A stretch of 64,000 bases of DNA, taken from contig JAUSTR010000001.1 of the NCBI GenBank assembly GCA_030812955.1, positions 124,001 to 188,000 of the forward strand. The letters are read 5' to 3'. Under the pieces are notes generated by a model. It ran no database searches. It saw only the letters and a list, made by a program, of their open reading frames with translations, and was not told where the DNA came from. This document shows positions 56,798 through 64,000 of this stretch, piece after piece; positions within the stretch are counted from its first letter, which is position 1; every line of letters starts with the position of its first letter. The DNA comes from Bacillus alveayuensis (GTDB lineage: Bacteria; Bacillota; Bacilli; Bacillales; Aeribacillaceae). A program made the position numbers and the translations under genes.

Positions 56798-57640
56798 GTG
56801 ATTCAAATTGTACTCTCTACGAAAAAAGAAGCAGACTTTATTTGGAAATTATTATTAGAGGTTCAAAATGATGAAGATGACACGGTTATGTTTGATCAAG
56901 AAACAATGATTACTTGTCAAAGTCATCATTGGCAAGAGTTTATACAGCAAACGTTAATCCCGACATTCATTAAGTATTTTGTGCAAATAAAGGAGCCGAA
57001 GCTTCTATTATCCATTATTAAAGAGAAGTATTACTTTACAGATGAGGATGAACAACAACAAATTTTACATATTGCCCAATCCATCATGGATGGAGAATAT
57101 GAAGATATCCCAAAGGCTCAAAAGTTTGAATCGCGTGATCGATATCTTTATGCTGCCTTTCAAAGCTTCCTCCATCCTGATTTATCTTTTCATATGGATT
57201 CATTTATTATGTTTCGCTTGCACACATATTTAAAAAAATTAACAGAATATGTAGAACTATCTATAGAAGAGTATAAGTTAGAGCAGGAATATCAAAATTT
57301 TATTCAAACTTTGCGAGATTACGTCATAAGGAAGGAGCCAAAAATAGAAAATTTGCATATTTTACATGAGCATTCTTCTTTTATTGTCTATAATGATACG
57401 TGGGAAAAACTTTCTCGCCAAGAGCTAAAGCAATATATTGATCGCCATTTTATTTTTCAGCATCCAATGTATATTGATTCACAAATTCTTGCACCGCTTG
57501 TTTCCATTGCACCACTCAAAATATATATTTATTCGGATCGTCAAGATGAGGGAATGATTTTAACGATCCAAAATATATTTCAAGAAAGAGTCGTTCTTTT
57601 TAACAAAAATGTGTTCTACAAACGAAAAGTTTCGTTTTAA
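56798..57640 (+). CDS. ytxC: YtxC-like sporulation protein
   Basis: A 280-residue protein similar in place and length to B. subtilis YtxC. It is soluble and acidic, with no membrane segment or recognised catalytic motif; the middle part is predicted helical (FIMFRLHTYLKKLTEYVEL). The start is GTG 56798 after AAAAAGGAGGGG. It sits between dnaI and thrS, the usual place. Role in sporulation is known only by family annotation. Confidence 0.82.
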   Translation: MIQIVLSTKKEADFIWKLLLEVQNDEDDTVMFDQETMITCQSHHWQEFIQQTLIPTFIKYFVQIKEPKLLLSIIKEKYYFTDEDEQQQILHIAQSIMDGEYEDIPKAQKFESRDRYLYAAFQSFLHPDLSFHMDSFIMFRLHTYLKKLTEYVELSIEEYKLEQEYQNFIQTLRDYVIRKEPKIENLHILHEHSSFIVYNDTWEKLSRQELKQYIDRHFIFQHPMYIDSQILAPLVSIAPLKIYIYSDRQDEGMILTIQNIFQERVVLFNKNVFYKRKVSF

Positions 57641-57646
57641 ACGACC

Positions 57647-57675
57647 TTGATTTCCAAACAAAATGAGTCTATAAT
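57647..57675 (+). promoter_or_regulatory. Promoter of the thrS T-box leader
   Basis: TTGATT (57647-57652), a 17-base spacer and a perfect TATAAT (57670-57675), directly after the ytxC stop. Predicted start near 57682. Confidence 0.7.
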
Positions 57676-57681
57676 ACGAAT

Positions 57682-57970
57682 AAAATGAAGTAGTGAAATG
57701 TTATGATGAGGACATGGGAGTGTTATGGCGGTTCAAAGAGAGGGAAGGCATCGGCTGAAACCTTCCTAACACGTATAATGCTCTTACCACCTCTAAACTT
57801 CAGCTGTGAACAGCTTTGCTAAGTAATAGCTGACGCTTAACACCCGTTATCGTGTCTTGAGCCATGCGATCTTTTTTTAACGATGTAGCAGCATGGGAAC
57901 AAGGGTGGAACCACGGGAATCTCATACATAACACTCGTCCCTTATAGAAGGGGCGAGTTTTTATTTTTTC
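57682..57970 (+). promoter_or_regulatory. T-box riboswitch of thrS
   Basis: Uncharged tRNA-Thr sensing leader. Visible parts in order are the Stem I region with the AG-box-like AGAGAGGGAAGG, a specifier ACC (Thr) in CTCTTACCACC (57781-57791; ACC at 57786-57788 or 57789-57791), the T-box sequence AAGGGTGGAACCACG (57901-57915) and a terminator stem ACTCGTCCC/GGGGCGAGT with a T-run (57933-57970). An uncharged threonyl-tRNA would pair with the T-box bulge and let transcription pass. Confidence 0.95.
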
Positions 57971-57974
57971 AAGT

Positions 57975-58156
57975 GCTCTGTTAGATTTTACTGTTGATAA
58001 TTGACATAATTTACAGAAGTGAAATTCGCGAGACTCCTGCGGGAAAAGCGAGCAGGAAGAGACCCCTAAAGATGAGGTATCGAGCGAGGAGGCTCGCGGA
58101 TCTCCCGCGGAAAGGGAGCGAATTTCATAAATATCAACAATATACTTAACAGAGCC
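57975..58156 (+). mobile_element. Second-type palindromic element between T-box and thrS
   Basis: A 182-base element with inverted ends (GCTCTGTTAGATTTTACTG; the right end read inward is GGCTCTGTTAAGTATATTG), then GAAATTCGC/GCGAATTTC and GCGAGACTCCTGCGGGA paired imperfectly with TCTCCCGCGGAAAG. GC-rich core of the widely repeated Bacillaceae type. Flanks TTTTCAAG and TTTACAAA agree at 6 of 8. No coding capacity. Confidence 0.72.
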
Positions 58157-58188
58157 TTTACAAAAATAAAATATGGGAGTGAAAAAAG

Positions 58189-60120
58189 ATGGCAGAACAA
58201 ATTCAAATTACTTTCCCTGACGGAGCCGTAAAGGAGTTTCCAAAGGGAATAACAACGGAAGAAATTGCCGCTTCTATTAGCCCAGGATTAAAGAAAAAAG
58301 CGATTGCAGGGAAATTTAATGGCGATCCAATTGATTTACGAACACCGATTGAAACAGATGGAAGCATTGAAATATTAACACCTGGAAGTGAAGAAGCGTT
58401 AGAGATTTTAAGACATAGTACAGCCCATTTAATGGCTCAAGCGATTAAACGATTATATAAAAATGTTAAGTTAGGGGTAGGGCCTGTTATAGAAAACGGC
58501 TTTTATTATGATATCGATATGGATGAAACCATTACGCCAGAAGACTTGCCAAAAATTGAAAAAGAAATGAAAAAAATTGTTGGGGAAAATTTAGAAGTTG
58601 TCCGTAAAGAAGTGAGTCGAGAAGAAGCGAAGCGGCTTTATGAAGAAATTGGGGACAACTTAAAGCTTGAATTAATCGATGATATACCTGAAGGTGAAAC
58701 GATTTCCATTTATGAACAAGGAGAATTTTTTGACTTATGTCGAGGAGTTCACGTACCATCAACAGGAAAAATTAAAGAATTTAAACTGTTAAGTGTAGCT
58801 GGTGCCTATTGGCGTGGCGATAGCAAAAATAAAATGCTGCAGCGTATTTATGGTACAGCGTTCTTTACAAAAGACGAATTAAAAGAACATCTACGTTTAT
58901 TGGAAGAAGCAAAAGAGCGTGATCATCGTAAGCTTGGGAAAGAATTAAGCTTATTTACAACATCTCAAAAAGTTGGACAAGGTTTACCGCTTTGGTTACC
59001 TAAAGGAGCGACAATTCGTCGTATTATCGAACGGTATATTGTCGATAAAGAAATACAGCTTGGCTATCAACATGTGTATACACCAGTTTTAGGAAGCGTG
59101 GAGTTATACAAAACCTCTGGGCACTGGGATCATTATCAAGAAGATATGTTCCCGAAAATGGAAATGGATAACGAAGAGTTAGTGCTTCGCCCGATGAACT
59201 GTCCACACCATATGATGATTTATAAAAATGATATTCATAGCTATCGTGAACTGCCAATTCGCATTGCTGAGCTTGGAACGATGCATCGCTACGAAATGTC
59301 AGGTGCTCTAACAGGTTTGCAGCGTGTTCGGGGAATGACTTTAAATGATGCCCATATTTTCGTTCGCCCAGACCAAATTAAAGACGAATTTATACGTGTT
59401 GTTCGCTTAATTGAAGAAGTTTATAAAGATTTTGGCATTCACGATTACTCTTTCCGCTTATCCTATCGTGACCCAGAAGATAAAGAAAAATATTATGATG
59501 ATGATGCAATGTGGGAAAAAGCTCAAAGCATGTTGAAACAAGCGATGGATGAACTTGGACATGACTATTATGAGGCAGAAGGGGAAGCGGCATTTTACGG
59601 TCCGAAATTAGACGTGCAAGTTCGTACAGCTTTAGGAAAAGATGAAACCTTATCCACTGTTCAGCTTGACTTTTTATTACCTGAGCGCTTTGATTTAACA
59701 TATGTTGGTGAAGACGGAAAACAACACCGTCCAGTTGTGATCCACCGCGGTGTCGTGTCAACAATGGAACGATTTGTGGCGTTTTTAATTGAAGAGTATA
59801 AAGGGGCATTCCCGACTTGGCTTGCACCAGTACAAGTTCAAATTATTCCTGTCTCACCGGCAGTCCATTTAGATTATGCGAAAAAAGTGCAAGAACGATT
59901 GCAAAAGGAAGGCATTCGCGTTGAATTAGATGCGCGTGATGAAAAAGTTGGCTATAAAATTCGTGAAGCACAAATTCAAAAAATCCCATACATGCTCGTT
60001 GTTGGCGATAATGAAATGAATGAAGAGGCCGTTAATGTTCGAAAATACGGGGAACAAAAATCTGAAACGGTGAAATTAGAGCATTTTGTCGATCAATTAA
60101 TAAAAGAAGCTAAAAAATAA
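58189..60120 (+). CDS. thrS: Threonyl-tRNA synthetase
   Basis: Charges tRNA-Thr. The 643-residue protein has an N-terminal TGS domain (about 1-64), the editing domain with [10 protein letters not shown] (about 76-85) and a second metal-type CRGVH, the class II core with the zinc ligands in MNCPHHM, HR(YEMSG) and HRGVV, and a C-terminal anticodon-binding domain (about 540-640). ATG follows GGGAGTG. It is controlled by the T-box upstream, with a palindromic element lying between riboswitch and start. Full family length. Confidence 0.98.
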   Translation: MAEQIQITFPDGAVKEFPKGITTEEIAASISPGLKKKAIAGKFNGDPIDLRTPIETDGSIEILTPGSEEALEILRHSTAHLMAQAIKRLYKNVKLGVGPVIENGFYYDIDMDETITPEDLPKIEKEMKKIVGENLEVVRKEVSREEAKRLYEEIGDNLKLELIDDIPEGETISIYEQGEFFDLCRGVHVPSTGKIKEFKLLSVAGAYWRGDSKNKMLQRIYGTAFFTKDELKEHLRLLEEAKERDHRKLGKELSLFTTSQKVGQGLPLWLPKGATIRRIIERYIVDKEIQLGYQHVYTPVLGSVELYKTSGHWDHYQEDMFPKMEMDNEELVLRPMNCPHHMMIYKNDIHSYRELPIRIAELGTMHRYEMSGALTGLQRVRGMTLNDAHIFVRPDQIKDEFIRVVRLIEEVYKDFGIHDYSFRLSYRDPEDKEKYYDDDAMWEKAQSMLKQAMDELGHDYYEAEGEAAFYGPKLDVQVRTALGKDETLSTVQLDFLLPERFDLTYVGEDGKQHRPVVIHRGVVSTMERFVAFLIEEYKGAFPTWLAPVQVQIIPVSPAVHLDYAKKVQERLQKEGIRVELDARDEKVGYKIREAQIQKIPYMLVVGDNEMNEEAVNVRKYGEQKSETVKLEHFVDQLIKEAKK

Positions 60121-60185
60121 AGGTTGCATCGAGGTAAATCAAATAGTATAATGCAAGTTGTTGTCTGTTATTGGATGAATGACTG

Positions 60186-60215
60186 TTGACAAAGGTTGTA
60201 TTCCTATGATATAAT
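60186..60215 (+). promoter_or_regulatory. Promoter of infC-rpmI-rplT
   Basis: Perfect TTGACA (60186-60191), an 18-base spacer and perfect TATAAT (60210-60215). Predicted start near 60222. Confidence 0.88.
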
Positions 60216-60221
60216 CCACAA

Positions 60222-60372
60222 GGTAATAATTGAATAGTGAAAAGAGTACAAGCAGAAGCACCCGCTTCTCACCTGATTGACGCATCGTTATGCTGTTGGC
60301 AGGTTTATGCATAAAATGATGAATTTAAATATGCAACCGTGTGGGTGTCGTATGCGCTCGCACGGTTTTTAT
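60222..60372 (+). promoter_or_regulatory. L20-type leader with attenuator
   Basis: The leader of the IF3-L35-L20 operon has CACCTGATTGACGC ... GGCAGGTT, the form seen in the B. subtilis L20 autoregulatory leader, and ends in a terminator stem (AACCGTG with CACGGTT, 60335-60372) followed by Ts. Free L20 is known to bind this type of leader and favour termination. Confidence 0.85.
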
Positions 60373-60442
60373 TTGAACGGATAAACCTGTAACCACAATC
60401 AATAACGTGCGCTATTCAGTTAATAAACCTTGGAGGTGGCTT

Positions 60443-60964
60443 ATTATTAGCAAAGACATGTTAGTAAACGAGGGCATTCGCGCTCGTGAAGTACGTCTAA
60501 TCGGTCAAAACGGTGATCAACTAGGAATTAAATCACGTCAAGAAGCTTTAGAAATTGCAGCACGCGCCAATTTAGATTTAGTGCTTGTAGCACCAAATGC
60601 AAAACCGCCAGTTGCTCGTATTATGGATTATGGAAAATTCCGTTTTGAGCAACAAAAAAAGGAGAAAGAAGCGCGTAAAAAGCAAAAAACGATTAACGTG
60701 AAAGAAATTCGCCTTAGTCCAACAATCGAGGAGCATGATTTTAACACGAAGCTTCGCAACGCTCGCAAATTCCTTGAAAAAGGCGATAAAGTTAAAGCAA
60801 CCATCCGTTTTAAAGGACGTGCGATTACTCATAAAGAAATTGGTCAACGAGTGCTTGATCGATTTGCTGAGGCATGCTCAGATATTGGCACAATTGAATC
60901 AAAGCCGAAAATGGACGGTCGCAGCATGTTCCTAGTGCTTGCGCCGAATCATGAAAAGAAATAA
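60443..60964 (+). CDS. infC: Translation initiation factor IF-3
   Basis: IF3 keeps the 30S subunit free and checks the start codon. The 173-residue protein begins (M)[19 protein letters not shown] and has the standard two-domain layout with the basic linker [13 protein letters not shown]. There is no ATG, GTG or TTG at the expected place: GGAGGTGG (60431-60439) is followed by ATT ATT AGC AAA. An ATT start, at 60443 or 60446, is therefore proposed, as in E. coli and Geobacillus infC, where the rare codon lets IF3 limit its own synthesis. First gene of infC-rpmI-rplT. Confidence 0.95.
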   Translation: MISKDMLVNEGIRAREVRLIGQNGDQLGIKSRQEALEIAARANLDLVLVAPNAKPPVARIMDYGKFRFEQQKKEKEARKKQKTINVKEIRLSPTIEEHDFNTKLRNARKFLEKGDKVKATIRFKGRAITHKEIGQRVLDRFAEACSDIGTIESKPKMDGRSMFLVLAPNHEKK

Positions 60965-60980
60965 AAGGGAGGAAAACCTT

Positions 60981-61181
60981 ATGCCTAAAATGAAAACTCA
61001 TCGCGGTACAGCTAAACGTTTTAAAAAGACTGGAACAGGGAAATTAAAACGTTCACATGCATATACTAGCCACTTATTTGCAAATAAAACACAAAAGCAA
61101 AAACGTAAGCTTCGCAAGTCTACACTAGTAAGCAAAGGTGATTTCAAACGAATTCATCAAATGTTAGACAACATTAAATAA
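60981..61181 (+). CDS. rpmI: Ribosomal protein bL35
   Basis: A 66-residue, very basic ribosomal protein of the 50S subunit, beginning [20 protein letters not shown], the L35 signature. The start is ATG 60981 after GGGAGG; the frame extends 14 codons into the infC end without support. Middle gene of the operon. Confidence 0.98.
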   Translation: MPKMKTHRGTAKRFKKTGTGKLKRSHAYTSHLFANKTQKQKRKLRKSTLVSKGDFKRIHQMLDNIK

Positions 61182-61199
61182 TATCGGAAATTGGATTAG

Positions 61200-61571
<372 letters not shown>

Positions 61572-61610
61572 TGACCGCTAATATTTAGAGGCTGTCCCTT
61601 GTGTGATATG

Positions 61611-61671
61611 CTCCCCTTAAGGTAGACAGATTAAAATATAAAAAATCTGTTTTACCTTAGGGGGAGTTTTT
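61611..61671 (+). terminator. IS-borne terminator-like hairpin
   Basis: CTCCCC..TAAGGTA..ACAGATT (61611-61632) pairs with AATCTGT..TTACCTTA.GGGGAG (61644-61666) and is followed by TTTTT, just before the OrfA ATG. This would stop transcription from rplT entering the IS. Confidence 0.75.
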
Positions 61672-61673
61672 CT

Positions 61674-62349
61674 ATGTATAAGCAATATACTACAGAGTTC
61701 AAACTTGGAGTTTTACTTGCATATGAAAACCGAGAATGTACTATTCAAGAGCTTTGTAAAAGGTATCAAATTACTAAATATTCTTTAAGGCAATGGATAA
61801 ATGAATTGAGGAATTTGGAATAGAGGGTTTAGAACGTTCAAATTCTTGGAAAGGTTATACCAAAGAACTTAAGGAAGCAGCTGTAAAAGATTATTTATCT
61901 GGTGAGTTCTCACAGTACGAGATTGTCAGGAAATATGGTATTTCAAGTAGATCGGTACTTCAACGATGGATTAAGAAGTATTATAGCCATAGAGATTTAA
62001 AGGATACGTCGAAAGGAAAGATAAGCTCTATGACTAAAGGAAGAAAAACGACTTGGAATGAACGGATACAAATTGTGCTTGATTGTTTAGGGAACGGAAA
62101 AGATTATAAAAAAACAGCAGAGACTTATGAAGTTTCTTATCAACAAGTATATCAATGGGTGAAGAAGTATGAAAATGGTGGAGAAGAAGCGCTTAAAGAC
62201 AAACGAGGAAGAAAAAAGAAGAAGCAGAGTTATCTCCAGAAGAGAAAATGAAACTGGAGATGAAAAAGTTAGAAAGAGAAAATGAACGCTTACGTGCGGA
62301 GAATCTATTTTTAAAAAAGTTAGAGGAAATCGAAAGGAGGCGAAAGTAA
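61674..62349 (+). pseudogene. IS3-family OrfA, frameshifted
   Basis: Two to three HTH repeats of the IS3/IS150 OrfA type are visible (LCKRYQITKYSLRQWI, then YEIVRKYGISSRSVLQRWIKKY, then TAETYEVSYQQVYQWVKKYE). The frame opened by ATG 61674 stops at 61821-61823; homology continues one frame away from about 61812 (FGIEGLERS) and shifts again near 62215, then ends with a leucine-zipper-like ERENERLRAENLFLKKL and TAA at 62347-62349. Not functional. Confidence 0.88.
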
Positions 62350-62504
62350 ACCAAATCCGCGAGAAGTATTATTTACATAAGTATCAGACATTTGAAGAAT
62401 TAGCTCTTGCGATTGATGAGTACATCCGCTTTTATAATTATGAAAGGTATCAAAAAAGATTAAACGGCCTTAGCCCCATGGAATATAGAGCTAAAGCCGC
62501 TTAG
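62349..62504 (+). pseudogene. IS3-family OrfB transposase remnant
   Basis: Only the last ~50 codons survive: YYLHKYQTFEELALAIDEYI ... YQKRLNGLSPMEYRAKAA, the C-terminal end of an IS3-family DDE transposase. The part with the two catalytic aspartates is deleted; the third acid may be the E of REKYYLH. The remnant is joined directly to the end of OrfA. Confidence 0.88.
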
Positions 62505-62577
62505 GTAAATTTTTATTATTTCTACTGTCTACTTGACAGGGGGCAGTTCAGTGTGTGGGAAGCCTCTTTTTAGCTTG

Positions 62578-62982
62578 CTAAACGTTTATAGAATTTTCAT
62601 CGCCCTTTTGTAATAATTCCTTCATCGGGCTTTTCCAATCAATTTTGGCATATGGATATGCTTTTTTAATTTCTTTTTCAAGAAAGAGCAAATCATTTTT
62701 TGTAAGCCCTTTGAGCTTATCAGGGGTTTTGGTCCAAATAAAAATTGAAATAACTTCAAATGATTCACTCGTTGTTCCTAAATATTTTTCACCTTCGAAT
62801 AATGCCCCTTTATATGTTAAAAGAAAATTTTTACGAACATTTTCTTTATCGTCTAAAAAATAAAATCTTTTTTGGTCAAAAGCTAATTCTAATTTCCGCT
62901 TCGGGTTTAATAAATATTTGATTAAACGAAAGATGAGGAAAATGAATAGAGCAAAAAGGATGAATCGAATTAAAATGACCAT
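62578..62982 (-). CDS. ysdB: YsdB-like membrane-anchored protein
   Basis: A 134-residue protein with one N-terminal membrane segment (IRFILFALFIFLIFRLIKYLL, cut here as residues 4-24) and a soluble C-terminal domain with FIWTKTPDKLKGLTKNDL. The start was set at ATG 62980-62982 after GGGGAGG on the minus strand. In B. subtilis ysdB lies near rplT and belongs to the sigma-W stress regulon; no clear sigma-W promoter was seen here. Convergent with rplT. Function unknown. Confidence 0.8.
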   Translation of the reverse strand: MVILIRFILFALFIFLIFRLIKYLLNPKRKLELAFDQKRFYFLDDKENVRKNFLLTYKGALFEGEKYLGTTSESFEVISIFIWTKTPDKLKGLTKNDLLFLEKEIKKAYPYAKIDWKSPMKELLQKGDENSINV

Positions 62983-63075
62983 GGAAGATTGCCTCCCCAA
63001 GCATATTTTTCTAGTTTTTTGAAGCTCAAGAGAAAAAAGCTAAAAAATTTCGCTAGGCACTTCATTTTTGTAATA

Positions 63076-63256
63076 GGCTGTTTTCGTAAATGGCCATGAG
63101 GGCGTTCAATGCACGTGTTCGGACAAATAATATTTGTCCAAACATCGACTTTTGTTCGGTTCACGTCAGGCTTTAACATGACATAGCAAGTGGATCGCTT
63201 GCCTGACAGTCGAAAAGCTATCGTATAGTAAAGCAGCAATCTTTTAGAAAAGAGCC
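63076..63256 (+). mobile_element. GGCTSTTTTC palindromic element, copy I (forward)
   Basis: It begins GGCTGTTTTCGTAAA and ends TTTTAGAAAAGAGCC, with flanks TTGTAATA and TTGTATTA matching 7 of 8. The left stem half and the start of the first arm are replaced by TGGCCATGAGGGCGTTC; the TCGGACAAAT/ATTTGTCC arm, GCTTGC arm and GACAGTCGAAAAGC are kept. It lies between divergent ysdB and the dUTPase gene. Confidence 0.82.
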
Positions 63257-63348
63257 TTGTATTAATACGAAAGAATGGAGAAAAGGTTTCATTCAAACTT
63301 GAATTTGTTATAATTTTTTGTATGAGGTATTGAACAGGAGTGAATAAA

Positions 63349-63837
63349 ATGAATTTTAAGAAGCTTTTTCACATGCAAAAGGAATTGGATCAACGGATTG
63401 AAACACAACACAAACTTCATCAAGAACGATTAATGGAGCGAAAAATATTAGCGTTGTTAGTTGAAATCGGTGAATTAGCTAATGAAACAAGATGCTTTAA
63501 GTTTTGGAGCGTAAAGCCGCCCTCAAAGGAGGAAGTCATTTTAGAAGAATACGTGGATGGACTGCATTTCTTATTATCGATTGGTCTAGAACTAAATATA
63601 ACCGATTTGCCAACATTTCATGTATTAGATGCATCGGATCGTTTAACAGAGCAATTTTTGACGATTTTTAATGAAGCCTCTAGCTTCAAAGACAGCTTAT
63701 CAGTAGAGAGCTATTTACGGCTATTTAAATATTATCTTCAATTAGGGAAATCGCTCGGTTTTTCGATGGAACAAATTTATCACGCGTATGTTTCGAAAAA
63801 TGAAGTCAATCATATAAGACAAAGCCAAGGATATTAG
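63349..63837 (+). CDS. Dimeric dUTPase (all-alpha NTP pyrophosphatase)
   Basis: A 162-residue protein of the dimeric dUTPase-like family, hydrolysing dUTP to dUMP to keep uracil out of DNA. The metal motifs are [15 protein letters not shown] (E-x-x-E type, about residues 43-57) and [14 protein letters not shown] (about 66-79). The start is ATG 63349 after AGGAG; an in-frame GTG three codons upstream overlaps that site. dUTPase is more likely than a MazG-type enzyme because of the FKFWS segment. Confidence 0.85.
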   Translation: MNFKKLFHMQKELDQRIETQHKLHQERLMERKILALLVEIGELANETRCFKFWSVKPPSKEEVILEEYVDGLHFLLSIGLELNITDLPTFHVLDASDRLTEQFLTIFNEASSFKDSLSVESYLRLFKYYLQLGKSLGFSMEQIYHAYVSKNEVNHIRQSQGY

Positions 63838-63911
63838 AGGCTTTCATATTTTTTGTGGAAAACTTTTACTTTTTGTATAATCATAATGACCACCAAAAAA
63901 GGAGGATGTAC

Positions 63912-64000
63912 ATGACAAAGCTAGATGAAACGTTAACGATGTTAAAAGATTTAACGGATGCAAAAGGCATTCCTGGAAATGAGCGAGAAGTACGGGAAGT
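63912..64000 (+). CDS. ysdC: M42-family aminopeptidase YsdC, 3' end outside window
   Basis: The first 29 codons begin [20 protein letters not shown] and continue [10 protein letters not shown], the N-terminal signature of M42 glutamyl aminopeptidase/endoglucanase-like metallopeptidases. ATG follows AAAGGAGG. ysdC follows rplT-ysdA-ysdB in B. subtilis, which supports the name. The metal sites lie beyond the window. Confidence 0.85.
   Translation, partial: MTKLDETLTMLKDLTDAKGIPGNEREVRE

Larger units (their letters stand above)
61604..62550 (+). mobile_element. Decayed IS3-family element (IS150-like), internal deletion
   Basis: The 947-base element starts TGATATG and ends CAGTTCA; terminal inverted repeats at 61604-61629 and 62525-62550 agree at 19 of 26 positions. 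GTG is found on both sides, a 3-bp target duplication typical of this group. It encodes a broken OrfA and only the tail of OrfB, so it cannot move by itself. Confidence 0.88.
61587..62571 (+). terminator. rplT operon terminator split by an IS insertion
   Basis: AGAGGCTGTCCCTTGTG (61587-61603) and GTGTGTGGGAAGCCTCTTTTT (62551-62571, 21 bases) are the two arms. Removing the element and one GTG copy leaves AGAGGCT-G-TCCC pairing with GGGA-AGCCTCT plus a T-run, a good intrinsic terminator. The insertion point is in its loop. Confidence 0.8.

Noticed and set aside
62030-62251. Intact small HTH gene of 73 codons
   Set aside because: It is the middle frame of the frameshifted IS3-family OrfA; homology continues in other frames on both sides.

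Overview
The window is a contiguous stretch of a low-GC, spore-forming Bacillaceae chromosome. Gene order follows the ytbJ/thiI to ysdC region of Bacillus subtilis almost gene for gene. Spore-formers are indicated by an alpha/beta SASP with a sigma-G type promoter and by YtfJ, YtrH/YtrI, YtaF and YtxC. No rRNA, tRNA, CRISPR array, prophage or toxin/defence cassette was seen. Strong Shine-Dalgarno sites let many starts be corrected, several of them to TTG, GTG or (infC) ATT.

Layout. 1-8.5 kb: cysteine desulfurase and ThiI (tRNA thiolation), SASP, acyl-CoA synthetase, NAD kinase, SppA, YteJ, YtfI, YtfJ and Tpx. 8.5-18.7 kb: YtxK, acetate kinase with a well-placed CcpA site, an EcsC-family protein, argGH, an SDR-fold protein without the catalytic Ser/Tyr, alanine dehydrogenase and YtkL. 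19-27 kb: YtoI, YtpI, NrnA, sporulation genes ytrHI and dnaE. 27-34 kb: malic enzyme, GntR regulator, accDA, pfkA and pyk. 34-40.4 kb: FxsA, YtvI, YtwI, then citZ-icd-mdh. 40.4-49.5 kb: MaoC-like protein, phoPR, an hflKC pair, polA and mutM. 49.8-57.6 kb: ytaF, coaE, gapB with a CcpN-type operator, speD, nrdR-dnaB-dnaI and ytxC. 57.6-64 kb: T-box and thrS, L20-type leader and infC-rpmI-rplT, a decayed IS3-family element, ysdB, a dimeric dUTPase and the start of ysdC. Together the genes cover lower glycolysis, gluconeogenesis, the TCA entry, fatty-acid initiation, replication restart and repair, and translation.

The main content beyond housekeeping genes is mobile DNA in the intergenic spaces. 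Nine copies of one palindromic, non-coding element (79-198 bp) with GGCTSTTTTC-type ends lie between genes; five keep 7-8 bp flanking duplications, perfect or one base off, so the family looks like a MITE, possibly driven by an ISL3-type transposase. Full copies fold on paper into a long stem carrying three smaller hairpin arms. A different element of the same general design sits between the thrS T-box terminator and thrS. A decayed IS3-family element inserted in the loop of the rplT terminator, separating its two arms by more than 900 bp, and carries its own terminator-like hairpin at its left end.
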